Below are positions 33,902 to 44,886 of a DNA stretch of 59,375 nucleotides, piece by piece. The notes under the pieces were generated by a model, which saw nothing but the letters and a program-made list of their open reading frames with translations, made no database searches and was not told the DNA's origin. Every line of letters starts with the position of its first letter. Within the stretch, counting starts at the first letter, position 1. The stretch covers positions 1 through 59,375 of the forward strand of contig CAJONZ010000127.1 of NCBI GenBank assembly GCA_905236065.1, in the 5' to 3' direction. This DNA is from an uncultured Bacteroidaceae bacterium (GTDB lineage: Bacteria > Bacteroidota > Bacteroidia > Bacteroidales > Bacteroidaceae). The position numbers were made by a program, and so were the translations under genes.

Positions 33902-35740
33902 TTAAAAGTCGGCAAGGCTGTAAACACCCGAAGCACCCAAATTGGGATTTTTAGTCGGTTGCCAGGTACGGATTTTTATCAGGGGTTGGGCGGGGTTGTT
34001 AAGATCGACGTAGAGGAAGAGGTAGCCGTGGTCGCCGTAGGTGGCCGAATGGTAATCCTGTTCCAGCTGTATGCCATAGACCTCGCCGGCTCCGTCTTTC
34101 CGCGCCTTTGAAATGTCGTTGTTGGAGAAGTGGATGTTAATGTACTCCTGACTGGCGAAGCATTGACGCAGGTTCTCAAGGTACTGGTCTTTGCTGTAGC
34201 GGTTGTACTTGACAATGTCGCTGTTGAGCTTGTTGCGGTCCATCTCACCCACGGCCTGCTTTTTGACTATGTTGCCCACGATGATGATGGCATCGTCGTC
34301 GAAAATGGACTTGATGTAGTCGTAACGTTTCAAAGCGTATGCTGTCTTGTAATTCTCCAGAAAATTCATGATGGCGATACGAGCTTCCTGATTCCAGACA
34401 CCTTTGTTGAGAATGTCATCCTCTGCCGTTTTGCCCAGGCCAAAGGAGATGTTACAGATTTTGTTGCTCTGGTCGAAGGTGAAGATGACTTCCTCGACAA
34501 AGGACTTCTTCGTGCCGTTCTTGAAGGAGAACGAAAGCTGCATACCCCGGACGGTAACAAAGTCGCCACTCTGGTAATAATGGTATTCGGGCGTACCGAT
34601 GAGTTTTGCAGAGCCGTACTTAATCAGGCGGTTATAGATGTCCCAACCTTCGGGAGTGAAGAAGCGGCTGAGGTCATAGTTGGACTTGTTGCGAATGACC
34701 GTTTCCACAGCATTGACTACATCCTTATAGACTTTGTTCTCGACCACTTCGGTGGGTGCCTTGAGAATCTGAGGTTTGGTCGTGGTCCAAGTGCCTCCTT
34801 TCTCCGTCACCTCTTCGGAACGGGGAGCTGGCACATCCTTCTTGATACCTTTGACATTCTTCTCCGAACGGCGGAACTCAGTGACGTTGACAGAAGCAAG
34901 CACCAACTCAACCTCCTTGTCAGTCTTGGCCTCGGTGCGGTATTGGTACTCCAGACGCAGTTTGTAGGTGCTGCTGGAATAACCGGCAACAAACTCCAGT
35001 TTGGCAAAACCGTCGTTGGCCGTGACAATGGGAGACCACTGACGACCGTCGAAATAGGTGAATCCGGCACTGCTGACAGGCTTACCCTGATAGGTGATGT
35101 CAATATCCACGTCGTCACCATCGCGACAGACCGAAGTGATTTTGATGTCGTCGAAAATCTCTTCCATCTGTTCTTTGATCCAGTTGGTCATGACGTGCTC
35201 CCCCGCAGCATCCACATAGCGGACGGAATTGGGGTACTGCAAGGATTTGAGCAAGGTGAGCGACCAGTAAAAATTGCGTAAGGCATCGTCCACTCGCCCT
35301 TTGCTCTTGGCACGCAGGGCAGACTTCACCAAATCTTTTGCCTTGTTGGCACGCAGCGTGAACATCATTGCCACTTCCGAACGTTTGATGGCACGACCCA
35401 CTTTCAGTTCCGGGGCTTTCCCCATCTTGTACTGGACTGTGTTGTTGAGGGTGTGCCGGGAATAGGTTTGTACAGACTGGGAAAACTGCGACTGCTCATC
35501 CAGTTTCCCGTTGGCCACATTCAGCGACTCATGGGATTTCGTATCGTTGATGACGGTGACGGAAATCTTGCTGATGAGGTCGGCCAAGGCATTTTTATCT
35601 GCCTCAGCCTCCGTGGTACCGAATCCCTCTCCATAGATGTATTCGGGGTTGTTTTTTATCATGTTCCACTGCTTCTCCTGAGCATAGGCCGTGAGTGTCA
35701 GTTGGGAAAAAAGCAGGATGACGAATAGCGTCTGTTTCAT
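33902..35740 (-). CDS. LPP20-domain periplasmic protein with NTF2-like C-terminus
   Basis: 612 residues with a cleavable signal peptide (ending TAYAQ) and no lipobox. Residues about 31-130 match LPP20 domains: PEYIYGEGFGTTEAEADKNALADLISKISVTV, then a string of polar strands. A helical segment (TLRANKAKDLVKSALRAKSKGRVDDALRNFYW) and Ig-like beta segments follow in the middle. Residues about 455-600 resemble an NTF2/SnoaL-like fold (MNFLENYKTAYALKRYDYIKSIFDDDAIIIVG). Cluster neighbours are 22 bases upstream and 14 bases downstream. LPP20 proteins in other bacteria are surface or periplasmic factors of unclear task; the family call is good, the role is unknown. Confidence 0.75.
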   Translation of the reverse strand: MKQTLFVILLFSQLTLTAYAQEKQWNMIKNNPEYIYGEGFGTTEAEADKNALADLISKISVTVINDTKSHESLNVANGKLDEQSQFSQSVQTYSRHTLNNTVQYKMGKAPELKVGRAIKRSEVAMMFTLRANKAKDLVKSALRAKSKGRVDDALRNFYWSLTLLKSLQYPNSVRYVDAAGEHVMTNWIKEQMEEIFDDIKITSVCRDGDDVDIDITYQGKPVSSAGFTYFDGRQWSPIVTANDGFAKLEFVAGYSSSTYKLRLEYQYRTEAKTDKEVELVLASVNVTEFRRSEKNVKGIKKDVPAPRSEEVTEKGGTWTTTKPQILKAPTEVVENKVYKDVVNAVETVIRNKSNYDLSRFFTPEGWDIYNRLIKYGSAKLIGTPEYHYYQSGDFVTVRGMQLSFSFKNGTKKSFVEEVIFTFDQSNKICNISFGLGKTAEDDILNKGVWNQEARIAIMNFLENYKTAYALKRYDYIKSIFDDDAIIIVGNIVKKQAVGEMDRNKLNSDIVKYNRYSKDQYLENLRQCFASQEYINIHFSNNDISKARKDGAGEVYGIQLEQDYHSATYGDHGYLFLYVDLNNPAQPLIKIRTWQPTKNPNLGASGVYSLADF

Positions 35741-35762
35741 GTTTTAGTGGAATGTTTAAATT

Positions 35763-36389
35763 CTACTTAAATCCATCCCGTACAAAGTCACTGACTTTCT
35801 CGGCATAGCGTTGTGCTGCCTCACTCTCCTTCAGGGCATTCTCCATGGCACGGATGCGGGCTTTCAGGGCAGCTTCCTCATTGACCACATAGAAGGTCTG
35901 CATCTCAAACTGGTCAGTACCTTTTATCGGGCGGTAGATGCAGAAGGATTCTTGAAGTTCGCCACGAACCTCGGTCTGCAGCGTGCGTTCGTAAGCCGCA
36001 TAGAAACGGTCGAACTCTGCCTCGCTGCTTTGGTCTAACGACATGTCGCTGGTGATGCGGGCTTTCACCTGACTGTTTGCCTGCTGTGCATAATTGTTGA
36101 TGGCATTGTTCATGCAAGCTTGGTGACCGATGTTTTGAGACCTGAACTTCGTTGCTGTTCCCACGATTTCATAGCCGTTCTCTCCCAAGGCTTTCAGATG
36201 GTCATAATGTTCCAACAGGGCCAATTTCAGCGTTCGACTTGTCCCATAGACCTTCCAGCCTTCTTTCGTGAACTCCTTCAGTTTTGCCTTATAGACTTTG
36301 GCGCGTTCTTTCTCAATCTGCTTGTTTTGAGACATTGCGGATGGCAAGCAAAGTGTCACTGCCATTAAAATAAGCATTAACTTTTTCAT
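35763..36389 (-). CDS. Periplasmic protein of unknown function in the PEGA/LPP20 cluster
   Basis: 208 residues with a signal peptide (MKKLMLILMAVTLCLPSAMSQ). The mature part is mostly helical and charged: IEKERAKVYKAKLKEFTKEGWKVYGTSRTLKLALLEHYDHL, then GYEIVGTATKFRSQNIGHQACMNNAINNYAQQANS and a C-terminal coiled-coil-like stretch. The weak pattern KEGWKVYGTSRTLKLAL..HY recalls LPP20-associated proteins, but I do not assign a family. It lies between a PEGA/SUMF1 gene (63 bases) and the LPP20 gene (22 bases) and is probably a partner in the same complex. Confidence 0.7.
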   Translation of the reverse strand: MKKLMLILMAVTLCLPSAMSQNKQIEKERAKVYKAKLKEFTKEGWKVYGTSRTLKLALLEHYDHLKALGENGYEIVGTATKFRSQNIGHQACMNNAINNYAQQANSQVKARITSDMSLDQSSEAEFDRFYAAYERTLQTEVRGELQESFCIYRPIKGTDQFEMQTFYVVNEEAALKARIRAMENALKESEAAQRYAEKVSDFVRDGFK

Positions 36390-36452
36390 GGTGATTTCTT
36401 TTTATGCGTTAAACAATTTCTTTCCTATATATAAATAATGTGTAAGTCCGAG

Positions 36453-37841
36453 TCATTGCAAGGCCAACCTGAATCCAAGGCTACTGTTGCGAGCCTCTGG
36501 AATGTTGCTGCTGCGAGCCGTTGTGCGGCAGTCGCTGGACGAATAGCTGTTCCACGAACCGCCACGGACAATTTTGCGCTGTCCGGTCATTGGGCCTGTA
36601 GGGTCGGTCTGAGGCGTAGAAGTATAAGTGCCCATCCAGTCCTGACACCATTCGGCCACGTTTCCACTCATGTCGTAGATGCCCAGTTCGTTCGGATTAC
36701 GGGTCTTCACGTCATGCGTCACATTGCCGCTGTTGTCTGTGTCCCACCCCACAGCATACAGCGCATCACCACCGCTATACTGTGTCGTGCTGGTTTTATT
36801 GCCTCCACGGGCCGCAAATTCCCATTCCGCTTCGGTGGGCAGACGGAATTTTTGTCCTGTCAGTTCGTTGAGCCGACGGATAAACGTCTGACACATCGTC
36901 CAAGTAACGTACTCTACAGGCCGGTTGCTGCCTTGCATCAGGGAAGGATTTTGCTTCATGACGGCTTCCCACAAGGCTTGCGTCACCTCGGTCTCACCCA
37001 TGTAGAAACTGCTCAGTGTCACTTGGTGTGTCGGCAGTTCGTCGTCATCTGGGTCTTCCTGTTCCGAAGTGGCTCCCATCATGAAGATGCCTCCATCGAC
37101 GGGCATCATGGTGAACGTCACACCTTCCACCGTGAAAACCCGGGGCTGCGACTGTTCCTGCATATCCTCCTCGACGACATTGCTGCCACTGGCCTCAATC
37201 GGTTGCACAGGTTTATATCGGTCAATCAAGGCGAGCGGGGTCGTCACTCGTGCCAAATCAATATTCAGCGTATAGGGATAGCGACCGTTCAGCTTGATGG
37301 TACCTGCCTGGGACGCATACCCCGAAGCCACAGCCTGGTATTCGTGAACTCCCTGCAAGACTTCCATGCTAATGCGTCCATTGCTGGCCTCCACCAACTC
37401 ACCGTCCAGAAGCACGATAGCGTGGACTGGGACATAGTTAATATTCAGCTGCTGGGTCTGCCGGTTCTCAGACACGGAGAGTTTCATCACGTAGGTACGT
37501 GCCCGTTCAATGGAGACCGGGAACTTATACTCATAAGGGGCATAGACGGGATGGCTCAGGCGGATGTGTTTCACACCCTGCGGCACATAGACCCAAATCT
37601 GGCCCGTGCGCTGTTTCGTGTCCTGGACGCCTTGAAATCCCACGTCGTAGGTAAAGCCCGTCTTGGTGGTCTCAATCTTAATCAGTGCGCACTTTTCGCC
37701 GTTACGGTCCAGCACGGTCGTACCTCTCAGGTTGGCCGTTGGGTCTGACTCGTCCAGGTAGAAGTCCGTCACCGTGACCGACTGTGCAACCATCCGCAGG
37801 ACGGAGAGCATCAGAAACGCAAAGATACAGATTTTTCTCAT
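36453..37841 (-). CDS. Secreted PEGA/SUMF1-like protein (second of three)
   Basis: 462 residues with a signal peptide (MRKICIFAFLMLSVLRMVAQ). An N-terminal beta domain (about 20-120) and one PEGA-like repeat (about 125-195; AIVLLDGELVEASNGRISM, VHEYQAVASGYASQAGTI) lead into an FGE-like domain (about 235-462): FTMMPVDGGIFMMGATSEQEDPDDDELPTHQVTLSSFYMGETEVT, FRLPTEAEWEFAARGG, MSGNVAEWCQDW and VRGGSWNSYSSSDCRTTARS. The cysteine pair needed for formylglycine formation is absent. It is 26 bases after the third paralogue and starts the tight part of the cluster. The fold call is strong, the role is unknown. Confidence 0.88.
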   Translation of the reverse strand: MRKICIFAFLMLSVLRMVAQSVTVTDFYLDESDPTANLRGTTVLDRNGEKCALIKIETTKTGFTYDVGFQGVQDTKQRTGQIWVYVPQGVKHIRLSHPVYAPYEYKFPVSIERARTYVMKLSVSENRQTQQLNINYVPVHAIVLLDGELVEASNGRISMEVLQGVHEYQAVASGYASQAGTIKLNGRYPYTLNIDLARVTTPLALIDRYKPVQPIEASGSNVVEEDMQEQSQPRVFTVEGVTFTMMPVDGGIFMMGATSEQEDPDDDELPTHQVTLSSFYMGETEVTQALWEAVMKQNPSLMQGSNRPVEYVTWTMCQTFIRRLNELTGQKFRLPTEAEWEFAARGGNKTSTTQYSGGDALYAVGWDTDNSGNVTHDVKTRNPNELGIYDMSGNVAEWCQDWMGTYTSTPQTDPTGPMTGQRKIVRGGSWNSYSSSDCRTTARSSNIPEARNSSLGFRLALQ

Positions 37842-37867
37842 TTCAGTCTTTAAGTTTTAACTTTGAA

Positions 37868-39214
37868 TTACATGGCCAGTCGCAACCCGATGTAAGCATT
37901 CGAGGCTTCCGGCGTATTGATGTCCCGACAGGTTGTGCGACAGCCCCAATCATCACTCATCCAGCTTCCGCCACGCACAATGTGGTGGGTTCCTTTCTGC
38001 GGGCCCTTGGGATTGTCCACAGGAACCGCCGTATATTTATAGTACCAGTCCTGGCACCATTCCTGCACATTTCCGCTCATGTCGTAAATGCCCAACTTGT
38101 TGGGCTTTCGGGTAGCCACCGTATGCGTCGTGGCCTGACTGTTTCCGACATACCATGCCACCTCGTCAATCTTATGACCGCCACTGTACTGGGTCGTCGC
38201 ATCGCTGGAGCCGCCACGCGCAGCAAGCTCCCACTCCGCTTCGGTCGGCAGACGGAATTTCTGCCCGATGATGGCATTCAGGCGACTGATGAACAACTGA
38301 CAATCGTTCCAACTTACCTGCTCCACCGGGAGCTCCTCACCACGGAAGCGAGCCGGGTTCGTTCCCATCACCGCCTGCCACAACTCCTGCGTCACCTCGG
38401 TCTGGCCAATGAAAAAACCATCGATATTCGCGTCGTGGGTCGGAAATTCATCGTCCCATGAACTCACCTGCTCAAGGGTGGCACCCTGCACATAGCGCTT
38501 TGGCGGCACGGCTATCATCGTAAATTTCACGTCCGTTCCCGGAACGATGTATTCCACGGGCTCCTGTGCCAACCATTCCAGATAAGACATTCCGCTGGTG
38601 TTGGTCGTAATTTTCGACAGCGTAATCACCAGTCGGCCTGGCGAAGAGGCTTTCAACTCAATCGTACCAGCCTGAGGCGTATAGTTCGAATGTTCCGCCG
38701 AATAGGCATGTACGCCCAACGGCAGGCGGATTTTTGCATATCCCTCCTTCAGGAGTACCTCCACGTCGTCAATGAACAGGCTGAGACGTTCCGGGTAGCA
38801 GGCGATTTCCAGCTCCTGGTCGTTAATCTCCTTGGCTACGCCATTGATGGACAACCCCATACGGTAGGTTTTTCCGCTCTCAATGGTGATAGGGATGGCA
38901 TATTCGCAACTACCCAACTCCTGATGGCGGAGAATGATCTTCTTGATGCCGAAAGGCACGTACAGCCAAATCTCATCCTCATACTCTTCCACGTCGGTCA
39001 CGCCCAGCGAACCCACGTCGTATGAGAAATCCGACTCGTCGGTCAGGATTTTTATCAACGCACAAACCTCACCATTCTGGTCAAACCTCATGGTCGCCTC
39101 CTCCTCTGCCGTGTGGTCGTTCTCGTCTAACTTGATGCCCACGACAGAAATGTTTTGCGCATTGGCCTGAATGGCAAACAACAACAATATGAATATCGCT
39201 GTCAGTCGGTTCAT
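37868..39214 (-). CDS. Secreted PEGA/SUMF1-like protein (third of three)
   Basis: 448 residues from MNRLTAIFILLLFAIQANAQ, a signal peptide; eight further in-frame residues upstream are not needed. The domain order is that of the preceding gene: N-terminal beta domain, one PEGA-like repeat (LSLFIDDVEVLLKEGYAKI, HAYSAEHSNYTPQAGTI), FGE-like domain with FRLPTEAEWELAARGG, MSGNVQEWCQDW and VRGGSWMSDDWGCRTTCRD. Again no paired FGE cysteines. It comes 62 bases after metG on the same strand; no clear promoter is seen in that gap, so readthrough from metG is possible. Confidence 0.88.
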   Translation of the reverse strand: MNRLTAIFILLLFAIQANAQNISVVGIKLDENDHTAEEEATMRFDQNGEVCALIKILTDESDFSYDVGSLGVTDVEEYEDEIWLYVPFGIKKIILRHQELGSCEYAIPITIESGKTYRMGLSINGVAKEINDQELEIACYPERLSLFIDDVEVLLKEGYAKIRLPLGVHAYSAEHSNYTPQAGTIELKASSPGRLVITLSKITTNTSGMSYLEWLAQEPVEYIVPGTDVKFTMIAVPPKRYVQGATLEQVSSWDDEFPTHDANIDGFFIGQTEVTQELWQAVMGTNPARFRGEELPVEQVSWNDCQLFISRLNAIIGQKFRLPTEAEWELAARGGSSDATTQYSGGHKIDEVAWYVGNSQATTHTVATRKPNKLGIYDMSGNVQEWCQDWYYKYTAVPVDNPKGPQKGTHHIVRGGSWMSDDWGCRTTCRDINTPEASNAYIGLRLAM

Positions 39215-39276
39215 GGTTAAAGTAATGATAGTTCCCAACCCTTTTTTATACTTTTAGCTTTTAATTTTCAGCTCCC

Positions 39277-41343
39277 TTAGCACACCTGGCTTCCGCCCTT
39301 CACGGGGCTTTCCACCGTCGTCACGCTGATGGTGCCGTCCCAATTCTCCGCTGAGAGAATCATGCCTTCGCTCACCAGTCCGTTCTTGAACTCACGGGGT
39401 GCCAGGTTGGCAATGAACATCACCTGCTTGCCGACCAACTGCTCCGGCTCATACCACTGGGCAATGCCGCTCACGATGGTACGTCCCTTCACGGTGCCGT
39501 CGTCTAGTTTGAACTTCAGCAATTTCTTCATCTTCGGTATACGCTCACATTCCAGCACTGTGGCCACACGGATGTCCAGTTTCTGGAATTCATCGAAGGC
39601 AACCGTCTCTTTCACGGGCGCAGCCTCAAAGTTCGCCTCGGCATTGGCCTTCACCGTAGCCTCCAGTTTCTCAACCTGGAACTTGATGGCATCGTCCTCA
39701 ATCTTCGAGAACAGCAGTTCCGGCTTGTTCAGTTGCTTGCCCGCTGGCAAGATATTCGTGTTGCCGAGTTCCTCCCAGTGTACTTCTGGCATGTTAATCA
39801 TCTGGCGCAACTTTGCACTGGAGAACGGCAGGAAAGGCTCAAAGGCGATGGCCAGATTGGCCGTCAGCTGCAGGGAAATATAGATGACGGTCTTCACGCG
39901 CTCCGGGTCGGTCTTGATTACCTTCCACGGTTCCTCGTCGGCAATATACTTGTTACCGATGCGGGCCAGGTTCATGGCCTCCTTCTGAGCCTCGCGGAAC
40001 TTGAAGCCTTCCAGCAACGCCTCCACACGCTCCTTCACACTGACAAACTCCTCCAACGTGGCCTTGTCCACCTCCGTCAGTTCGCCACACTCAGGCACCA
40101 CGCCGTCGTAATATTTCTGGGTGAGTTGCAGGGCACGGTTCACGAAGTTTCCATACACGGCCACCAACTCGTTGTTGCAACGAGCCTGGAAGTCTGCCCA
40201 CGTGAAGTCGTTGTCCTTGGTCTCCGGAGCATTGGCCGTCAACACATAGCGCAACTCGTCCTGACGGTTTGGCATTTCCTCCAGATATTCGTTGAGCCAC
40301 ACCGCATAATTCTTCGAGGTGGATATTTTGTTGCCTTCCAAGTTCAGGAACTCGTTCGAAGGCACATTGTCAGGCAGAATGTAGCCGCCGTGCGCCTTCA
40401 GCATCGACGGGAACACGATGCAGTGGAACACGATGTTGTCCTTGCCGATGAAGTGAATGAGGCGGGTCTCCTCGTCCTGCCACCATTTCTGCCATGTGCC
40501 CCATTTCTCCGGCTCTTTCTCACAAAGCTCCTTGGTATTGCTGATGTAGCCGATAGGTGCATCGAACCACACATACAGCACCTTACCCTCAGCACCTTCC
40601 ACGGGCACGGGGATGCCCCAGTCCAGGTCGCGGGTCACGGCACGGGGTTTCAGCCCGTTGTCCAGCCACGACTTGCACTGGCCATAGACGTTTGAGCGCC
40701 ACTCCTGATGATCTTTCAGAATCCACTCCTCCAGCCAAGACTGATACTGGTCGAGCGGCAGGTACCAGTGCTTCGTCGATTTCTTCACCAACGGGTTTCC
40801 ATTGATGGCATTGTAAGGATTGATTAATTCGTCGGGAGAGAGGTCTGCCCCACACTTATCACACTGGTCGCCATAGGCCCCGGCGTTGTGGCAGCGAGGA
40901 CACTCACCCCTGATGTTGCGGTCGGTGAGGAATTGCTTTGTCTCTTCGTCATAGAATTGTTCGGACGTGATTTCCACGAACTTTCCCTCGTCGTAAAGTT
41001 TCTTGAAAAAGTCGGCAGCAAACTGATGGTGTATCTTGCTGGTCGTGCGGCTGAAGATGTCAAAACTGATGCCAAAGTCGGCAAACGACCTCTTGATGAT
41101 GCCATGATAGCGATCTACCACATCCTGTACCGTGCAACCTTCCTGCTTGGCACGGATGGTGACAGGTACGCCATGCTCGTCGCTACCACATACAAACATC
41201 ACTTCACGCCCTTTCAGACGGAGATAACGGGCATAAATATCAGCGGGTACATACACACCTGCCAAATGCCCAATATGCACAGGGCCGTTTGCATAAGGCA
41301 AAGCAGCCGTTACTGTTGTTCTTTTAAAATTCTTCTGTTCCAT
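39277..41343 (-). CDS. metG: Methionyl-tRNA synthetase
   Basis: 688 residues. The class I motifs are present: HIGH at residues 23-26 and KISTSKN (KMSKS loop) near residue 340. The zinc knuckle [17 protein letters not shown] places it in the MetG1 type with two Cys pairs. The C-terminal about 105 residues form the tRNA-binding/dimerisation domain ([31 protein letters not shown]). It charges initiator and elongator tRNA-Met. It is preceded by a good -7 element and followed by the PEGA/SUMF1 cluster on the same strand. Confidence 0.98.
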   Translation of the reverse strand: MEQKNFKRTTVTAALPYANGPVHIGHLAGVYVPADIYARYLRLKGREVMFVCGSDEHGVPVTIRAKQEGCTVQDVVDRYHGIIKRSFADFGISFDIFSRTTSKIHHQFAADFFKKLYDEGKFVEITSEQFYDEETKQFLTDRNIRGECPRCHNAGAYGDQCDKCGADLSPDELINPYNAINGNPLVKKSTKHWYLPLDQYQSWLEEWILKDHQEWRSNVYGQCKSWLDNGLKPRAVTRDLDWGIPVPVEGAEGKVLYVWFDAPIGYISNTKELCEKEPEKWGTWQKWWQDEETRLIHFIGKDNIVFHCIVFPSMLKAHGGYILPDNVPSNEFLNLEGNKISTSKNYAVWLNEYLEEMPNRQDELRYVLTANAPETKDNDFTWADFQARCNNELVAVYGNFVNRALQLTQKYYDGVVPECGELTEVDKATLEEFVSVKERVEALLEGFKFREAQKEAMNLARIGNKYIADEEPWKVIKTDPERVKTVIYISLQLTANLAIAFEPFLPFSSAKLRQMINMPEVHWEELGNTNILPAGKQLNKPELLFSKIEDDAIKFQVEKLEATVKANAEANFEAAPVKETVAFDEFQKLDIRVATVLECERIPKMKKLLKFKLDDGTVKGRTIVSGIAQWYEPEQLVGKQVMFIANLAPREFKNGLVSEGMILSAENWDGTISVTTVESPVKGGSQVC

Positions 41344-41366
41344 ATTTAATTTTTATGATTTTGCCC

Positions 41367-41375
41367 GCAAAGTTA
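41367..41375 (-). promoter_or_regulatory. Promoter -7 element of metG
   Basis: Minus strand TAACTTTGC, 24 bases before the start codon. Confidence 0.65.
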
Positions 41376-41418
41376 CAAAAAACTTTTAATTTTTAATTTT
41401 CAACTTTTAATTTTTTAC

Positions 41419-41427
41419 TATTTTTGC
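41419..41427 (+). promoter_or_regulatory. Promoter -7 element of the heptosyltransferase-like gene
   Basis: TATTTTTGC, 25 bases before the ATG at 41452. Upstream A/T-rich heptamer-like units (TTTTAATTTTTAATT) separate it from the divergent metG promoter. Confidence 0.5.
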
Positions 41428-41451
41428 AGCCTGAAAACCTGTTTTTGTGGT

Positions 41452-42507
41452 ATGAACGAAAAAGTAATCAAAAAAATCCTCATCATAAGGCTCTCCGCCT
41501 TCGGCGATGTCGCCATGACCGTCCCCGTCATCACCCTGCTCGCCCAGCAACATCCACAACTGCGCATCACCCTGCTCACCCGCAGTCGCTTCGTGCCCCT
41601 TTTCGAGTGGGTTCCGGCCAATGTGACCGTCTGGGGCATCAACCTTGACGACTATAAGGGACTCACGGGATTGTCCCGACTTTACACCCTGCTACAGAAA
41701 AATGGTTTCGATGCCGTGGCCGACCTCCACGACGTATTGCGCACCAAATACCTGCGCACCCGCTTCCGCTTTTCTGGCACGAAAGTGGCCATCATCGACA
41801 AGGGCCGGAAACAAAAACACGCCATCATCGGCCACGCCGCCGAGACGGGCCCCCTGAAACCCATGTTCCAGCGCTATGCCGACGTATTCTCCGAACTGGG
41901 CTACCCTGTTGACCTGACGGTTCCGCAGCCTGACGGTAAACTCTTCGACCTGTCGAACGAGGATTTCATACCCATCCGAGCATTCGCAGGCAAAAAGCAA
42001 CCCGGCGAGAAATGGATTGGCATCGCCCCTTTTGCCGCCCATGAGTCCAAGATTTACCCGTTGGAGAAAATGCGACTCGCAGCAGATATGCTCCTGGAGA
42101 AAGGTTACAAAATCTTCCTGTTCGGCGCAGGCAAGCAAGAATGTGAGGAGTTGGACACCTGGCAGTGCGACGACATGCGCTCCGTGTGCAACCAGCTGGG
42201 CAGTCTGCACGAAGAACTCCTGCTTATTTCCCAACTTGACCTTATGATTAGCATGGACTCCGCCAACATGCACTTTGCGGCCATGCTCGGCACCCCCACC
42301 CTCAGCATCTGGGGCGCCACACACCCCTTCGCTGGTTTCCAGGCATGGCAGCAAACCACCGACAACATCCTGCAAGTGGCCGACCTCCCTTGCCGTCCCT
42401 GTTCCATCTATGGCAACAAGCCCTGCCACTTTGGCGACCTACGCTGCATGAACCGCATCACGCCCGAAGAAATCGTAGCCCGTACCGTGCAGATTCTCAG
42501 CCGATAA
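41452..42507 (+). CDS. Glycosyltransferase family 9 (heptosyltransferase-like)
   Basis: 351 residues, two Rossmann-like halves as in ADP-heptose:LPS heptosyltransferases. Recognised blocks: KILIIRLSAFGDVAMTVPVI (start of the N-terminal domain), ADLHDVLRTKYL, IGIAPFAAHESKIYPLEKM (start of the C-terminal domain) and the donor-binding region LLISQLDLMISMDSANMHFAAMLGTPTLSIWGATHPF. It should add a sugar, heptose being the usual one, to the lipopolysaccharide core at the inner face of the membrane. Single gene; a copy of the dispersed repeat starts 25 bases after the stop. Family certain, donor uncertain. Confidence 0.9.
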   Translation: MNEKVIKKILIIRLSAFGDVAMTVPVITLLAQQHPQLRITLLTRSRFVPLFEWVPANVTVWGINLDDYKGLTGLSRLYTLLQKNGFDAVADLHDVLRTKYLRTRFRFSGTKVAIIDKGRKQKHAIIGHAAETGPLKPMFQRYADVFSELGYPVDLTVPQPDGKLFDLSNEDFIPIRAFAGKKQPGEKWIGIAPFAAHESKIYPLEKMRLAADMLLEKGYKIFLFGAGKQECEELDTWQCDDMRSVCNQLGSLHEELLLISQLDLMISMDSANMHFAAMLGTPTLSIWGATHPFAGFQAWQQTTDNILQVADLPCRPCSIYGNKPCHFGDLRCMNRITPEEIVARTVQILSR

Positions 42508-42532
42508 CCAACCACGCTTCTTTTTTCCAAAA

Positions 42533-42637
42533 TTCACGCAGAACTCTATCGGAGATAACGCAGTACTCTACTGACGAAAAGAGTTCTGCGTGAAATCGAA
42601 TACAGTTCTGCGTCATCTCCGAAAGAGTTAAGCGTCA
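42533..42637 (+). repeat. Dispersed 22-bp-period dyad repeat, copy 3
   Basis: Two inverted cores (ACGCAGAACTCT and ACGCAGTACTCT, 22 bases apart) face three direct cores (AGAGTTCTGCGT, ACAGTTCTGCGT, AGAGTTAAGCGT, again 22 apart). This is the fullest copy and shows that both arms are periodic. It lies between the glycosyltransferase gene and the groES promoter. Confidence 0.9.
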
Positions 42638-42693
42638 TATTAAACCAAAAGAAAGACCATTTGACAAGGAACGAAAAATCAAACTGCCAAGAC

Positions 42694-42746
42694 TGACAGT
42701 TTGTCACCCGCCTTGTGCCAAGGGAACAGGTTGGCACGTGTTTTGT
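42694..42746 (+). promoter_or_regulatory. Sigma-54-like promoter of groES-groEL with upstream dyads
   Basis: TGGCACG at 42732-42738, four bases, then TTGT: the pair GG...G(T) is spaced GG-N10-GT, as in -24/-12 promoters (consensus TGGCACG-N4-TTGC). Upstream, TGACA-GTT-TGTCA (42694-42706) is a perfect dyad, and GTGCCAA (42715-42721) pairs with TTGGCAC (42731-42737) over the -24 box. No TAnnTTTGC element is seen before groES. Sigma-54 use is inferred. Confidence 0.55.
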
Positions 42747-42802
42747 GTAACAAGACGGCCAAACAGATTTTATCTAATTACAAACTAAAAAACAAAAGCA
42801 AT

Positions 42803-43075
42803 ATGAACATTAAACCACTGGCAGACAGAGTGCTCATTCTGCCTGCACCCGCAGAGGAAAAAACAGTAGGCGGCATCATTATTCCCGACACCGCCAAGGA
42901 AAAACCGCTGAAAGGCGAAGTTGTTGCTGCCGGTAACGGTACAAAGGACGAAGAGATGGTACTGAAGGTTGGCGACCAAGTGCTCTATGGCAAATATGCC
43001 GGCACAGAACTGGAATTCGAGGGAACAAAGTATCTCATCATGCGTCAATCAGACGTGTTAGCGGTAATAAGTTAA
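42803..43075 (+). CDS. groES: Co-chaperonin GroES
   Basis: 90 residues from [20 protein letters not shown]; the longer frame runs back through the promoter. It has the mobile loop [23 protein letters not shown] and the dome-closing [29 protein letters not shown] heptamer of GroES caps the GroEL cavity. It is followed by groEL after 81 bases of A/T-rich sequence. Confidence 0.98.
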   Translation: MNIKPLADRVLILPAPAEEKTVGGIIIPDTAKEKPLKGEVVAAGNGTKDEEMVLKVGDQVLYGKYAGTELEFEGTKYLIMRQSDVLAVIS

Positions 43076-44785
<1,710 letters not shown>

Positions 44786-44808
44786 AAAAAACGCCATCAA
44801 TCAATACG

Positions 44809-44850
44809 CAGTCCTCTACTTCGATTGGAAAGTTGGGGACTGTGTTTTTT
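44809..44850 (+). terminator. Terminator of groES-groEL
   Basis: CAGTCC (44809-44814) pairs with GGACTG (44837-44842), with more pairing inside, followed by TGTTTTTT. Confidence 0.8.
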
Positions 44851-44886
44851 ACTCGCAAGGCTCACAAAACATTTAAAATATTTTAA

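Noticed and set aside
34130-35281. Open frame of 383 residues antisense to the LPP20 gene
   Set aside because: Composition and location fit a shadow frame; the minus-strand gene has a signal peptide, tight spacing and domain motifs.
36453-39214. Formylglycine-generating enzymes for sulfatases
   Set aside because: The cysteine pair is absent in all copies and no sulfatase gene is in the window.
42533-42637. Possible small CRISPR array
   Set aside because: Cores are 12 bases with 10-base gaps, partly inverted, and the gaps are shared between copies; no cas gene is present.
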